DNA of 52,712 bases, from positions 1-52,712 of the forward strand of contig CADEGH010000035.1 in assembly GCA_902826835.1 (NCBI GenBank), given 5' to 3'. Both the position numbers and the translations under genes were made by a program. Below, piece by piece: positions 7,141 through 15,471 of this stretch. Each line of letters opens with the position of its first letter. Position 1 is the stretch's first letter. The DNA comes from an uncultured bacterium (lineage in GTDB: Bacteria; Planctomycetota; GCA-002687715). The notes beneath the pieces were generated by a model. It made no database searches. It saw only the letters and a program-made list of their open reading frames with translations, and was not told the origin of the DNA.

Positions 7141-9081
7141 TCACGGGTTCAATTCGAGGACTTCGCCGGCTCGGAGGGTGACGACTCGGCCGCCGTTCGA
7201 ACCGGCCTGGAGAATTTCGAAGAGGTTGGCCTGGCCGTCGCGCTGCATGACCAGTAAGCGGTAGTCGCCGGGAACCACTCCCGTCAGTTCGTAGCGCCCC
7301 TCCCCGTCCGTGGCGGCCTCGCGCCTCTGGGCGATCCCGCTGACGGCCTGGAGAGCCACTCTCGCCTTGGCGTCGGGTTTGCCGTCCTTGGACAGCACCA
7401 CGCCCTTGAGCGTGGCCCCGGCAATCGTGCGAAACACTTCCAGCTCGTGGTCTTGGCCATCGACCAACACGATGTTGCGAGCCTCGGGCGCGCTGAATTG
7501 CAGGTGCGCTACCGTGACTTCGTAATTCCCCGCGCGGAGGCCCGCGAGCTTGGCCATTCCTTGGGCGTCGGTTTGCGCCTGAAACTTGGAGGACATCGTC
7601 CGGCCCATCATGCCGAAGAGCTGCGAGGCAGGGTCATTGGCGACGGGAGCGGCGCGCAGGAGGGACACGGTGGCCCCGGCGAGCGGCTTGCCGTCCGGTG
7701 CTTCGACGCGCGCAATCACTCCGATCCCTCGTCCCAGCTTGATCTGAATGTCGGCGACGGTTTGACCGTCCGTGAAGCCCAATGGCCCCACCGAGGCTTC
7801 GCCCCTACCCAGAGCTCGCACCACGAGGTGGTAACTCCCGCTCGCGGACATGGGAATCGAGAATCGACCTTCGGGATGCTTCACCCGAAAACTACGCCCC
7901 TTGCCTTCGAGCACGAAATCCGGATTTCCCGTCGGAAACACGGTGAATTCGGAGATCGGCTTGCCACTCTCCGCCTCGACGACTTGCCCTTCCGCGCGGG
8001 GCGCCGCGCGCAACACGAGGGTCACCGAGGTGGCGCCCGCATCGAGCGTTTGATTCACGGAATTGAGATAGCCCGGCGCGGTGGCCCAACCGTCGTACGC
8101 TCCAGCCGACAATCCCACCACGCGGAACTCGCCTTTTTCGTCGGCGGCCGCCGTCACCACCGAGGGAATCGTCGACGCGCCCGCGGCTCGACCGATCGTG
8201 CGCAATATCAGCCGCGCTTTGGGGACCGGAGTCGCTCCGTCCGGCCCCACGATGCGGCCAAGGAGTTGGCGCCCGACGCTGAGGTCGAGGGAGATGTCAT
8301 TCTTGTTCTGTTGGAGGTCGAACACGGGGGCATAGCTGCGGGACAAATCCTCGCGCCATGCCACGACCTGTTTCATTCCAGCTCCGAGGCCCCTCACTTC
8401 GAAGCTGCCGTCCGCCGCCGCGAGGCTCTTGTTTTCCAGACGGTCCTCGGGGTCGAACGACTGGAGGGAAAGGTCGTACACCGCCACGATCACCCCGTCG
8501 GCATTTCCACCATCGCGAAGCTGAACGCGTCCGGCGACGGCAAGGCAGGGCCGAAGGCGAATCAACCGCCGGAGACTCGCGGGGACCGCAGCGTCGATCC
8601 CCGATTCCAACGCAGGCGCATAATCTGCGTGCAACACTCGCAGCATCATCCGCTCGCCAGGAACCAAATCGGCGAAGGAGAACTGACCGGTCTCATCCGT
8701 CAAGACCTCGCTGCGCAGGTCCCCCATTTGGGACAGTTGCCCCCCGATGCCCGCATCCTCACAAAGCCGCACCACCGCTTTTGCAACCGGCTTGTCCTCG
8801 GCCAAGACTCGCCCGGTGAGTCGAAACCCGTGATCGGTCGCTTCCGGAACCGGGAGGCCGCTCGGGGTGGAGGGATCCGGCTCCTCGATGAAGGGTACGG
8901 ACTTGACGGGCGGAGCCGAACTTCCCGCTTCCACGGGGGGTAGGGTCGTTTCCAAGGGAGTGGGTGCACCCCGCGCCGCTGGGCCGGATGGTTCCACTCG
9001 TCCGGTTTCCCGGCCCATCCACAAATAGGCGCCCGCCAGCACACACGCGACGAGCGCAATACCGATGACTTTACCGTTCAT
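7141..9081 (-). CDS. Membrane-anchored Ig-like repeat protein, array member 4 (carboxypeptidase regulatory-like)
   Basis: The 646-residue protein starts at ATG 9081, preceded by GAGG, 13 bp after the upstream paralogue. An N-terminal anchor (MNGKVIGIALVACVLAGAYLWMG) is followed by a Pro/Ser-rich linker and then repeated beta-sandwich units. The units have the CarboxypepD_reg/SpaA-like pattern G-x-V-x(6-10)-P-(V/L)-x-G-A-x-V, then TDE.G.F...L.PG.Y. They recur about seven times, for example GKPLAGATVSLL and GKPDAKARVAL. No enzymatic domain is visible. The repeats probably form an extended rod exposed outside the inner membrane. It shares the block YDLSLQSFDP and the C-terminal module with the three genes upstream. 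It ends 17 bp from the convergent HATPase gene. Confidence 0.85.
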   Translation of the reverse strand: MNGKVIGIALVACVLAGAYLWMGRETGRVEPSGPAARGAPTPLETTLPPVEAGSSAPPVKSVPFIEEPDPSTPSGLPVPEATDHGFRLTGRVLAEDKPVAKAVVRLCEDAGIGGQLSQMGDLRSEVLTDETGQFSFADLVPGERMMLRVLHADYAPALESGIDAAVPASLRRLIRLRPCLAVAGRVQLRDGGNADGVIVAVYDLSLQSFDPEDRLENKSLAAADGSFEVRGLGAGMKQVVAWREDLSRSYAPVFDLQQNKNDISLDLSVGRQLLGRIVGPDGATPVPKARLILRTIGRAAGASTIPSVVTAAADEKGEFRVVGLSAGAYDGWATAPGYLNSVNQTLDAGATSVTLVLRAAPRAEGQVVEAESGKPISEFTVFPTGNPDFVLEGKGRSFRVKHPEGRFSIPMSASGSYHLVVRALGRGEASVGPLGFTDGQTVADIQIKLGRGIGVIARVEAPDGKPLAGATVSLLRAAPVANDPASQLFGMMGRTMSSKFQAQTDAQGMAKLAGLRAGNYEVTVAHLQFSAPEARNIVLVDGQDHELEVFRTIAGATLKGVVLSKDGKPDAKARVALQAVSGIAQRREAATDGEGRYELTGVVPGDYRLLVMQRDGQANLFEILQAGSNGGRVVTLRAGEVLELNP

Positions 9082-9094
9082 TCGCACATCCTCG

Positions 9095-11248
9095 TCAGAA
9101 GTCGACCTGGACCGAATCCCCTTCTCCCAAGGAGTAGGTGGTTCCACCCTGCTGCATTTTCATGATGCGCTCGAAGCTGAACTCCCCGTTGAGTTGAGTG
9201 GCTTGCACGCGGTACGAGCCGGGCTTCAGCCCCTTCACCTCGTAACGTCCCTTGCTGTCGGTTTGGCGGGTCATCGAGAACATGAAACCCGGCTCCGCAC
9301 TCGCCACGACCACGGTGGCCTTGTCATCGGGAGTACCGTCGGGCTTCTTGACAAACCCGAACACGCGTCCCCCCGCGCTGACCGTCAAATCCGACACCCG
9401 AAACTCGCCTCCATCCGCGATGTCGAAGGCCTCACTCGTGGACTCGGCATAGTCGGGGTGTTCCACCTTGGCCCGGTAGTTGCCCGGCATCACGTTGCGG
9501 AAATCGAAGTGCCCGTCGGCGTTAGCCATGACCCGCAATCGGGAATTGCCCTTCATTTGGCGGGAGATGATTTCGGTGAACGGATCGGCCGCCGAAGGCG
9601 CGCCCCGGTTGCCAGGTAGGAGAGACACACGAGCTCCGGCCGCGCCGCCGTTTTTCTTGTCGAGCACGCGCCCGTGAACGCGGCCGCCGCGCACCGCCTT
9701 CACGGCAATTCCCGAGAGGTCCTGACCCTCCTGGATGGTGATGGATTCGGATTGCCCGCCGGCATAACCGGGCGCCTCCAGCACCAAGAACCAGACGCCG
9801 GGCCGGGCGTCGAGAAACTCGAACTCCCCCGAAGGCCCGCGAAATTCTTGGCGTCCGCTCTGCGGCAGCGGAGCTTGGTGGGGTGCCGCGGACAACCCCA
9901 AGACAAATTCCGACACCGGCTGGCCGGAGTTGCTATCGACCGCCGTTCCTCGAATGCGCGCGCTGCGTTTGAGCTTGACCACCACGTCCCGCGACCCGGC
10001 ATCGGCGGTGAGACCAGGCATCGTCTGGTACCCCCGGACACTCACGGTGAGCTGGTAACGAGCCTCACTGAGCCCGTGGATTTCAAACCTCCCGGCCTCG
10101 TCGCATGTCGCAGTCTCCACAAGAAAGGTCCGCATTCCCGGGTCCATCATGTGAGGCACTCGCCCCGGCATCTCGACTTTGGGCAGCCCGGCCAGCGCCG
10201 CCGCTTCGCGCGCCGCTTTTTCACGACGCGCCTGGACGTCCTCGTTTTCCTCCTCGGCAGCGCTATCGGGGTTGGGCGGGAGTTCGTCCGGAGTCGGAGC
10301 AACCCTGACCAGCCCGCTGAGAAATCGGGCCTGCACCACCGCCCCGGGGAGCGGTGCGCTGGTCTCGACGTCGATGACAGTGCCGGACAGGGTGAAGCCG
10401 GAAACGAGGGTGATGTCGACCACGGGTGCCGGTTGCCCGGGCAGCACATTGATGCCGTTCTTCCCCTCCGAGGCGAGACCCGACTTGCGGGCAACGACTT
10501 TCTTAAGCCCCGGCTTCAGGTGCGCGATCGTGTAGCGTCCGTCTGCTCCGGTGGTGCCGATTCGCTCCGGCGGAGGATTGCCATCCGGCACCTGGGCGGT
10601 CGTGCTGGTCGCGGAAACGCTCGCGCCTTCGATCGGATTTCCCGCCTGGTCTTTCACGGTGCCCTCGATCGAGAGCCCCGCTTCGAGTTTGATCGTCTGA
10701 TTCAGAGTCTCTGGAGCCTGGGCCTCTACCGGGAACACACGCTCGGTAGTGAATTGGCTATGCGAGGCTTGCACAATGTAGGAGAGATGGGAGTTCAGGC
10801 CCGTGAACCGGAACAGCCCGTTCGGCTCCGTCTTCACCCGAGCCAAGGTGGGACCGTCTTGGGACCGTCCTCGCAGGTTGCTCAGGTCCAAGATGAGTTC
10901 GACCACCGCACCGGCCACCGGACCGCCGTCGGGCCCGAGCACCGCCCCCTCGCAAGTCGGCCCCTCGTTGCCCAGCGCCACTTCCGCGCCTTGGTCATCG
11001 CGGCGGGGGGTGAACGGCACCGACTGGACGCCGTCAGGTTTGGGCGGGGCCTCGCTCGATCCGGTCTGAATCTCACGGTTTGGAGCCCGCAGTCCCTCGG
11101 TGGTGGCCGGGGTTCGCCCCGCAGGCCCCGGTTCGGCGGGTGGCCGGTCGAAGACTCCCATCAAATAGAGGGCCCCTCCCACTCCGAGCAGCACCGCGAC
11201 TGCCATGAGGGCCATGTTCCATCCACCGCGTTGAGATTGCGCTGCCAT
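9095..11248 (-). CDS. Membrane-anchored Ig-like repeat protein, array member 3
   Basis: A 717-residue paralogue of the flanking genes. The start at ATG 11248 gives a single TM anchor (MALMAVAVLLGVGGALYLMG, about residues 12-31). A long frame upstream of it overlaps the next gene and is not used. After a Pro/Gly linker come about eight carboxypeptidase-regulatory-like units, such as GNPIEGASVSATS, GFTLSGTVIDVETSAPLPGAVV and GTPDDKATVVV. A Glu/Ala/Arg-rich insertion (EEENEDVQARREKAAREAAALAG, about 330-352) interrupts one unit and may be a helical spacer. The C-terminal unit (TDSKGRYEVKGLKPGSYRV) is the one most alike between the paralogues. It lies 37 bp downstream of member 2, so it is likely co-transcribed. 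Confidence 0.85.
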   Translation of the reverse strand: MAAQSQRGGWNMALMAVAVLLGVGGALYLMGVFDRPPAEPGPAGRTPATTEGLRAPNREIQTGSSEAPPKPDGVQSVPFTPRRDDQGAEVALGNEGPTCEGAVLGPDGGPVAGAVVELILDLSNLRGRSQDGPTLARVKTEPNGLFRFTGLNSHLSYIVQASHSQFTTERVFPVEAQAPETLNQTIKLEAGLSIEGTVKDQAGNPIEGASVSATSTTAQVPDGNPPPERIGTTGADGRYTIAHLKPGLKKVVARKSGLASEGKNGINVLPGQPAPVVDITLVSGFTLSGTVIDVETSAPLPGAVVQARFLSGLVRVAPTPDELPPNPDSAAEEENEDVQARREKAAREAAALAGLPKVEMPGRVPHMMDPGMRTFLVETATCDEAGRFEIHGLSEARYQLTVSVRGYQTMPGLTADAGSRDVVVKLKRSARIRGTAVDSNSGQPVSEFVLGLSAAPHQAPLPQSGRQEFRGPSGEFEFLDARPGVWFLVLEAPGYAGGQSESITIQEGQDLSGIAVKAVRGGRVHGRVLDKKNGGAAGARVSLLPGNRGAPSAADPFTEIISRQMKGNSRLRVMANADGHFDFRNVMPGNYRAKVEHPDYAESTSEAFDIADGGEFRVSDLTVSAGGRVFGFVKKPDGTPDDKATVVVASAEPGFMFSMTRQTDSKGRYEVKGLKPGSYRVQATQLNGEFSFERIMKMQQGGTTYSLGEGDSVQVDF

Positions 11249-11285
11249 AATCGGACTCCCAAGCTCGCAGGCGGCGAGCGCTGGC

Positions 11286-13346
11286 CTACAGATCTTTCTC
11301 GGTAACCCGACCTTCTTCGACGGTGACGAGGATCGGAGCTCCTTGGTCGCCCAACAGCATCGCGAACGGATTCGGTTTCCCGTCGCGCATCGTGAGCACG
11401 AGTTGATAGGTGCCGGACTTGAGGCCACCGATCTCAAATCGACCCGCCGCATCGGTGGCGCCCGTTCGACCGCCCACGCTACCGCCGGATCTCGCCTGCA
11501 ACATCACCGTCGCCGCCGCGTCTGGAGTCCCATCGGGCTTGCGCACGACTCCGACCACGCGCCCGGCGAGGGCCATCCGCAGCTCCGGGACCCGGAGCTC
11601 CCCACGTCCGTCGCAGGCGAACTCCTCGGTCGTCGAATCGGTACTTGCCGCGTGGCGAGCCCGCACCCGGTAGGAACCCTGGGCGACATTCTCGAGGTGG
11701 TATTCCCCTCGAACGTCGGTCGCCCCCTCTTTGCCGACACTGGGGCGAAGGCGATCCATGAGTCCGCGCGTCAGCGGATTCTCAGGCAAGCCTCCTCCCA
11801 CTGAGATCACGAGTTCGACGCGCGCTCCCGGAAGCGGCTGACCATCGGCACCGAGGATGCGTCCGCGCAGCGTCGATCCCCGCTGCATCCGAACCACCAA
11901 GCCGCTCAGATCCTGATCGACGGTGACCTGGACCGGTTCGGTCGATCGGCCACCGGCATACCCCTCGGCTTCAGCGACCAACCAATGGCGACCGGGAGGA
12001 GCATCCACGTAGGTGAACCGACCCTGATCATCCGAAAAACGCTGCCGTGCGAGCGGTCCGATCCACGCCAACGACTCGTTTTGGCTCGCGGCAATCGAGA
12101 ACACTCGAAGCGGCTGCCCCGTCTCGTCGTCCACCACCGTGCCCGAAAGTCGAGCGGTGCGGGCGATCGTCAATCGGTGACCGGAGGTTCCCGCGTCCAG
12201 GGAGATGTGCGCGGCTTGAAGAAAGCCCGGGGCCCGTACTTGGAGGAGGTACGGCGTCGGCAAGAGTCCCTCCAAGCGGAAGCTCCCCCGTTCGTCGGTG
12301 CGGGTGACCGCGGTGAGGAAGAATTTCTCCTGGGCCAAAATGTCCGACTTCACTCCGTCGACTCTGACGAGTTCCGAGCTGCGCACCGCGCCTCCTTCGC
12401 CCGCGGCACTGGGCACGAGCGGCTCGTGGGAAACTCCGTTCGGGGCGACGCCCGGCTGCGGACGAGCGATCACCTGGGCGCCGGGAACGGGAAGCCCCGA
12501 CTTGGTTTCCACGACCATCCCCTCGAGCGTTAGGCCGGAGTCCAGTTGGAAGTCAACTTTGCCGGGGTTTCCAACGCGCACGTCGACTCCGAGACGACCA
12601 TCGCTGGCAAAGCCGTCTTTGTCGACCAGCACCTTTTTCACGCCGGGAGTGAGCGCACTCACGGAATAGCCGCCGCCTTCGTCCGAGAAGACGATGCGCT
12701 CGGTACGAGGATCGGGGTCGAAGCTCTGCAAGCCCAAGTCGTAGACGCGGACTCGCGCTCGCAAGATCCCGGTCCCATTCACGTCCGTAACCCGCCCCGA
12801 GAGTTCTGCTCCCGGTTGGAGTCGCAGCTCCTGATGAAGGCTCTTGCGATCCGCCGGATCAATGGGGTGACGCACGGCCGCGGCGTAAGCGGGATGCGTT
12901 GCCACCAATATGTAGGTGTCGCCGGATTGGAGTCCCCCAAGGCGGAACCGACCGTCTCGTTTGGTTTGGATGGTGCCGATCGTTGCGCCCTCCTGCGCGA
13001 TCTCGCGCAGGGCGCTCATGTCCAGAATGAGATGCACCATGGCTCCCTCCACGGGAGCGCCCTCCGGAGTGAGCACGATGCCAAACGCTCCCCCGGCGAG
13101 GGCCTCCTCGGGAGTCGCGGTTTCGAGGTCGGCCGGGGTGGTTTCGCGAAACGGCAGACTCGACAGGTCTTCACCCTTACCGGGACCGGGTTCAGCCTCG
13201 GTACCCGTCAGCGGGCTTACCCCCGAGGTTGGCTCGCGATCAGGTGTAGGTCGGCTCGGCTCCGGAGCGGGGCCGCTCAAGACCAACCCAATCCCCACCA
13301 ACAAGGCCAGGCCGGCCAACGCCGCAACTCCCCACTGCCACCTCAT
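11286..13346 (-). CDS. Membrane-anchored Ig-like repeat protein, array member 2
   Basis: The 686-residue protein begins with a TM anchor (WGVAALAGLALLVGIGLVLSG, residues 4-24) and a Pro/Glu-rich linker. It then has repeated beta-sandwich units of the carboxypeptidase-regulatory type (GAPVEGAMVHLILDMSALRE, GLPVPGAQVIARP, GQPLPGARVELVIS, GTPDAAATVML). The block VYDLGLQSFDPDPR corresponds to YDLSLQSFDPEDR in member 4, and LILDMSALRE to LILDLSNLRG in member 3, which shows common descent. No catalytic motif is seen. The start lies 27 bp after member 1. Likely located across the inner membrane with the repeats outside the cytoplasm. Confidence 0.85.
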   Translation of the reverse strand: MRWQWGVAALAGLALLVGIGLVLSGPAPEPSRPTPDREPTSGVSPLTGTEAEPGPGKGEDLSSLPFRETTPADLETATPEEALAGGAFGIVLTPEGAPVEGAMVHLILDMSALREIAQEGATIGTIQTKRDGRFRLGGLQSGDTYILVATHPAYAAAVRHPIDPADRKSLHQELRLQPGAELSGRVTDVNGTGILRARVRVYDLGLQSFDPDPRTERIVFSDEGGGYSVSALTPGVKKVLVDKDGFASDGRLGVDVRVGNPGKVDFQLDSGLTLEGMVVETKSGLPVPGAQVIARPQPGVAPNGVSHEPLVPSAAGEGGAVRSSELVRVDGVKSDILAQEKFFLTAVTRTDERGSFRLEGLLPTPYLLQVRAPGFLQAAHISLDAGTSGHRLTIARTARLSGTVVDDETGQPLRVFSIAASQNESLAWIGPLARQRFSDDQGRFTYVDAPPGRHWLVAEAEGYAGGRSTEPVQVTVDQDLSGLVVRMQRGSTLRGRILGADGQPLPGARVELVISVGGGLPENPLTRGLMDRLRPSVGKEGATDVRGEYHLENVAQGSYRVRARHAASTDSTTEEFACDGRGELRVPELRMALAGRVVGVVRKPDGTPDAAATVMLQARSGGSVGGRTGATDAAGRFEIGGLKSGTYQLVLTMRDGKPNPFAMLLGDQGAPILVTVEEGRVTEKDL

Positions 13347-13373
13347 CTGCCACCTTTCGATGCCCTTGGGCGC

Positions 13374-15371
13374 TCAACGATCAAGCCGCAACTCCACCGC
13401 CCGCGCTTCGCCGGACTGCAAGGAGAGCCGGTGTTCCATGCCCCGGTTTTCCGTTTCGGTGCGAAGCAGGCCGCGGGACTGGATGACAAGAAGCCGCCAC
13501 GATCCCGGGCGAAGGCTCTCGATGCGAAAGCGACCTTCGTGATCGGTGGGTGCCACCTGCCGCGATGCCTCGGCATCGTCGGGAATCGCCGCCACGATGG
13601 CCTGCGCATCCGGGTTTCCGAGGGCATCTCGCACCAGCCCTTGCAGCGTTGCCGCCGCTTCGACGGAGACGTCGCCCCAGAGCACGAGGTCACCACTCCC
13701 AAGCTCCCGGGGTTCGGACACCCACGGGACCGAACTTGGGTGTTGGATCTCCAATTGGAATCGACCGGAGCCACCGGTGGGGATGAGAAAGGACCCATCG
13801 GATTCGGTGGTAGCGCGCCCTCGCAGACGCCCGAGGGGTCTGGTCTTCGGTCCGGCCTCGGCGGAACCCACGGATTCGCTCACTTCGAAAAGCTGCACCG
13901 TCGCGCCTGAAAGGGGCTCCCCTTGATGCAGGACGCGGCCCAGGACCGAAGCGGCCCGGTGGAGGACCAAATCGACGCCTGACCGCGATTCATCCTGTCC
14001 AAGTTCGAGCGCCGGGGAAATCGTCGGGGCAAAGCCCGGCGCCTTGGCCAGTACGAACCACCGTCCGGGATCCCGTACGACCACTTCGTAGTCGCCAGCA
14101 GTCCCCGCCACCGCACTTTGGCTGAACGCCTGAGCATGGCTCGGATCGCGAACCAGCGCGATATGGAAATTGGTCAATCCACGGCCGTCGCTATCGACGA
14201 CACGTCCGCGGATCGAGGCTTGAGCGGGCACCCAGACTTCGAGCGGGCCGGCCTGCGGATCGACGCCCGCCGAATGCTGGGGATGCCCTCCACGGTCGAA
14301 GATCGTGAGTTGCAACCGCCCTGCGGGGACCCCTGAGAAGGTGAATTGCCCAGCCTCATCGGTGTAGGAACTGAGACGCAACCCGACCTCGGCCGGGCCC
14401 CGGGACGGCTGGATGCGGCCTCCACTTTGGGCGGTCACGTGAGTGGGGGCGATCGGCGGCAGGAAGGTGGACCGCAGTTCAACCCGACGACCAGCGAGAG
14501 CTCGCGAAGTCTGTCGAACTCGGACGATCCCGGTCAGGGACTGCCCGACTTGAAGCCTCATGACCAATCCGCTGACGGGGACACTTTCGGGCACGGTCAG
14601 CGGGTTCAAGTGCGCTTCGATGTGTCCCTCGGCTTGGAACCGCAGGCGTTTGCGTCCGGGGCTCGCGGCCAGCAATTCAAAGCGCCCATCCTGGCCCGTC
14701 ACCGCCGTACGCTCCGCTGCGGCCACTCCGATGGAGGACTCTTCTTGGGCGAACAGACCGACCTGCGCACCCGCCAGAGGTTCGCCAGTCGGGCCCTGCA
14801 CCACTCCGGAAACTCCAACGCCCCCGCGCACCCGAATCTCCCGGTTCCAGGTGGCCGGTCGCGATCCGACGATGCCGCGCTCCACCGCCATCGCCCGCTC
14901 CGCCGGTCGTACCAGAAGGGCGTAGACTCCTTCGAGATCCAGGGAACGATCGAGTTGGAAATGGCCCTCAGCATCACTGAAAGTTCCGGCAACCTGGACC
15001 GTGAGGATCGCGGCCGGGCCGGCGCCTTGCGCCTCCCAGAGCTGGACCTCGGCGATCTGTGGAACCCCGAGCACATCGAGAACACGACCGCGGACTCGCC
15101 GATGTTCAGGGGCCAAGTCGAGCACCCGGGCGGCGGCCGTCGTGCGCAGATTGACCGGGCGGGAATCCCCCCCCCCACTGCCCCGGCGAGTCTGGACGTC
15201 TCCCGACCCCGACGAAGAGCCCGAACTGGGGTCGATCGTGGGCAGTTCCCGACGCGTGGAGAGGGGGGAATCCCTCAACCCGGTATCGCGTGCCAAGCTG
15301 GCCCCCCCCCAATAGGCCAAAAGGAGGAGGAGGAGGAGTCCCAAGAAAAGCAGTAACCGTGGGGGTTTCAT
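13374..15371 (-). CDS. Membrane-anchored Ig-like repeat protein, array member 1, with poly-G tracts in its 5' end
   Basis: The 665-residue protein starts at ATG 15371, the first codon that yields the Leu-rich anchor MKPPRLLLFLGLLLLLLLAY. A Ser/Gly linker and about seven carboxypeptidase-regulatory-like units follow (VRGRVLDVLGVPQIAEVQL, GEPLAGAQVGLFAQ, GEPLSGATVQLFEVSE). The C-terminal unit (DALGNPDAQAIV, TDHEGRFRIESLRPGSWRLLV) corresponds to those of members 2-4. The coding strand has nine G in a row at codons 21-24 (15302-15310) and ten at codons 65-69 (15167-15176). A one-base slip at either would truncate the protein near its N-terminus. It is the promoter-proximal member, with 100 bp separating it from the divergent GH42-like gene. 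Confidence 0.85.
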   Translation of the reverse strand: MKPPRLLLFLGLLLLLLLAYWGGASLARDTGLRDSPLSTRRELPTIDPSSGSSSGSGDVQTRRGSGGGDSRPVNLRTTAAARVLDLAPEHRRVRGRVLDVLGVPQIAEVQLWEAQGAGPAAILTVQVAGTFSDAEGHFQLDRSLDLEGVYALLVRPAERAMAVERGIVGSRPATWNREIRVRGGVGVSGVVQGPTGEPLAGAQVGLFAQEESSIGVAAAERTAVTGQDGRFELLAASPGRKRLRFQAEGHIEAHLNPLTVPESVPVSGLVMRLQVGQSLTGIVRVRQTSRALAGRRVELRSTFLPPIAPTHVTAQSGGRIQPSRGPAEVGLRLSSYTDEAGQFTFSGVPAGRLQLTIFDRGGHPQHSAGVDPQAGPLEVWVPAQASIRGRVVDSDGRGLTNFHIALVRDPSHAQAFSQSAVAGTAGDYEVVVRDPGRWFVLAKAPGFAPTISPALELGQDESRSGVDLVLHRAASVLGRVLHQGEPLSGATVQLFEVSESVGSAEAGPKTRPLGRLRGRATTESDGSFLIPTGGSGRFQLEIQHPSSVPWVSEPRELGSGDLVLWGDVSVEAAATLQGLVRDALGNPDAQAIVAAIPDDAEASRQVAPTDHEGRFRIESLRPGSWRLLVIQSRGLLRTETENRGMEHRLSLQSGEARAVELRLDR

Positions 15372-15457
15372 CGGTGCGGGCGGCGAGATGGAACCCGGGC
15401 CACCCGGTCCAACCGGCCATCGCTTGGACGCCGCGGGGGAGCGGAGTCTTCCCCGCC

Positions 15458-15463
15458 TATGAT
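15458..15463 (+). promoter_or_regulatory. Possible -10 element (TATGAT) for a near-leaderless 15472 mRNA
   Basis: TATGAT lies 8 bp before the ATG at 15472, so initiation about 7 nt downstream would leave almost no leader. No good -35 is found at 17 bp; TTGGAC occurs 28 bp upstream, which is too far. Confidence 0.3.
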
Positions 15464-15471
15464 GAACTCGG

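Noticed and set aside
7447..13910. Long plus-strand frames (498, 543 and 454 residues) opposite the Ig-repeat array
   Set aside because: They mirror the coding strand and lack recognisable motifs, while the minus-strand genes have TM anchors, paralogy and tight spacing.
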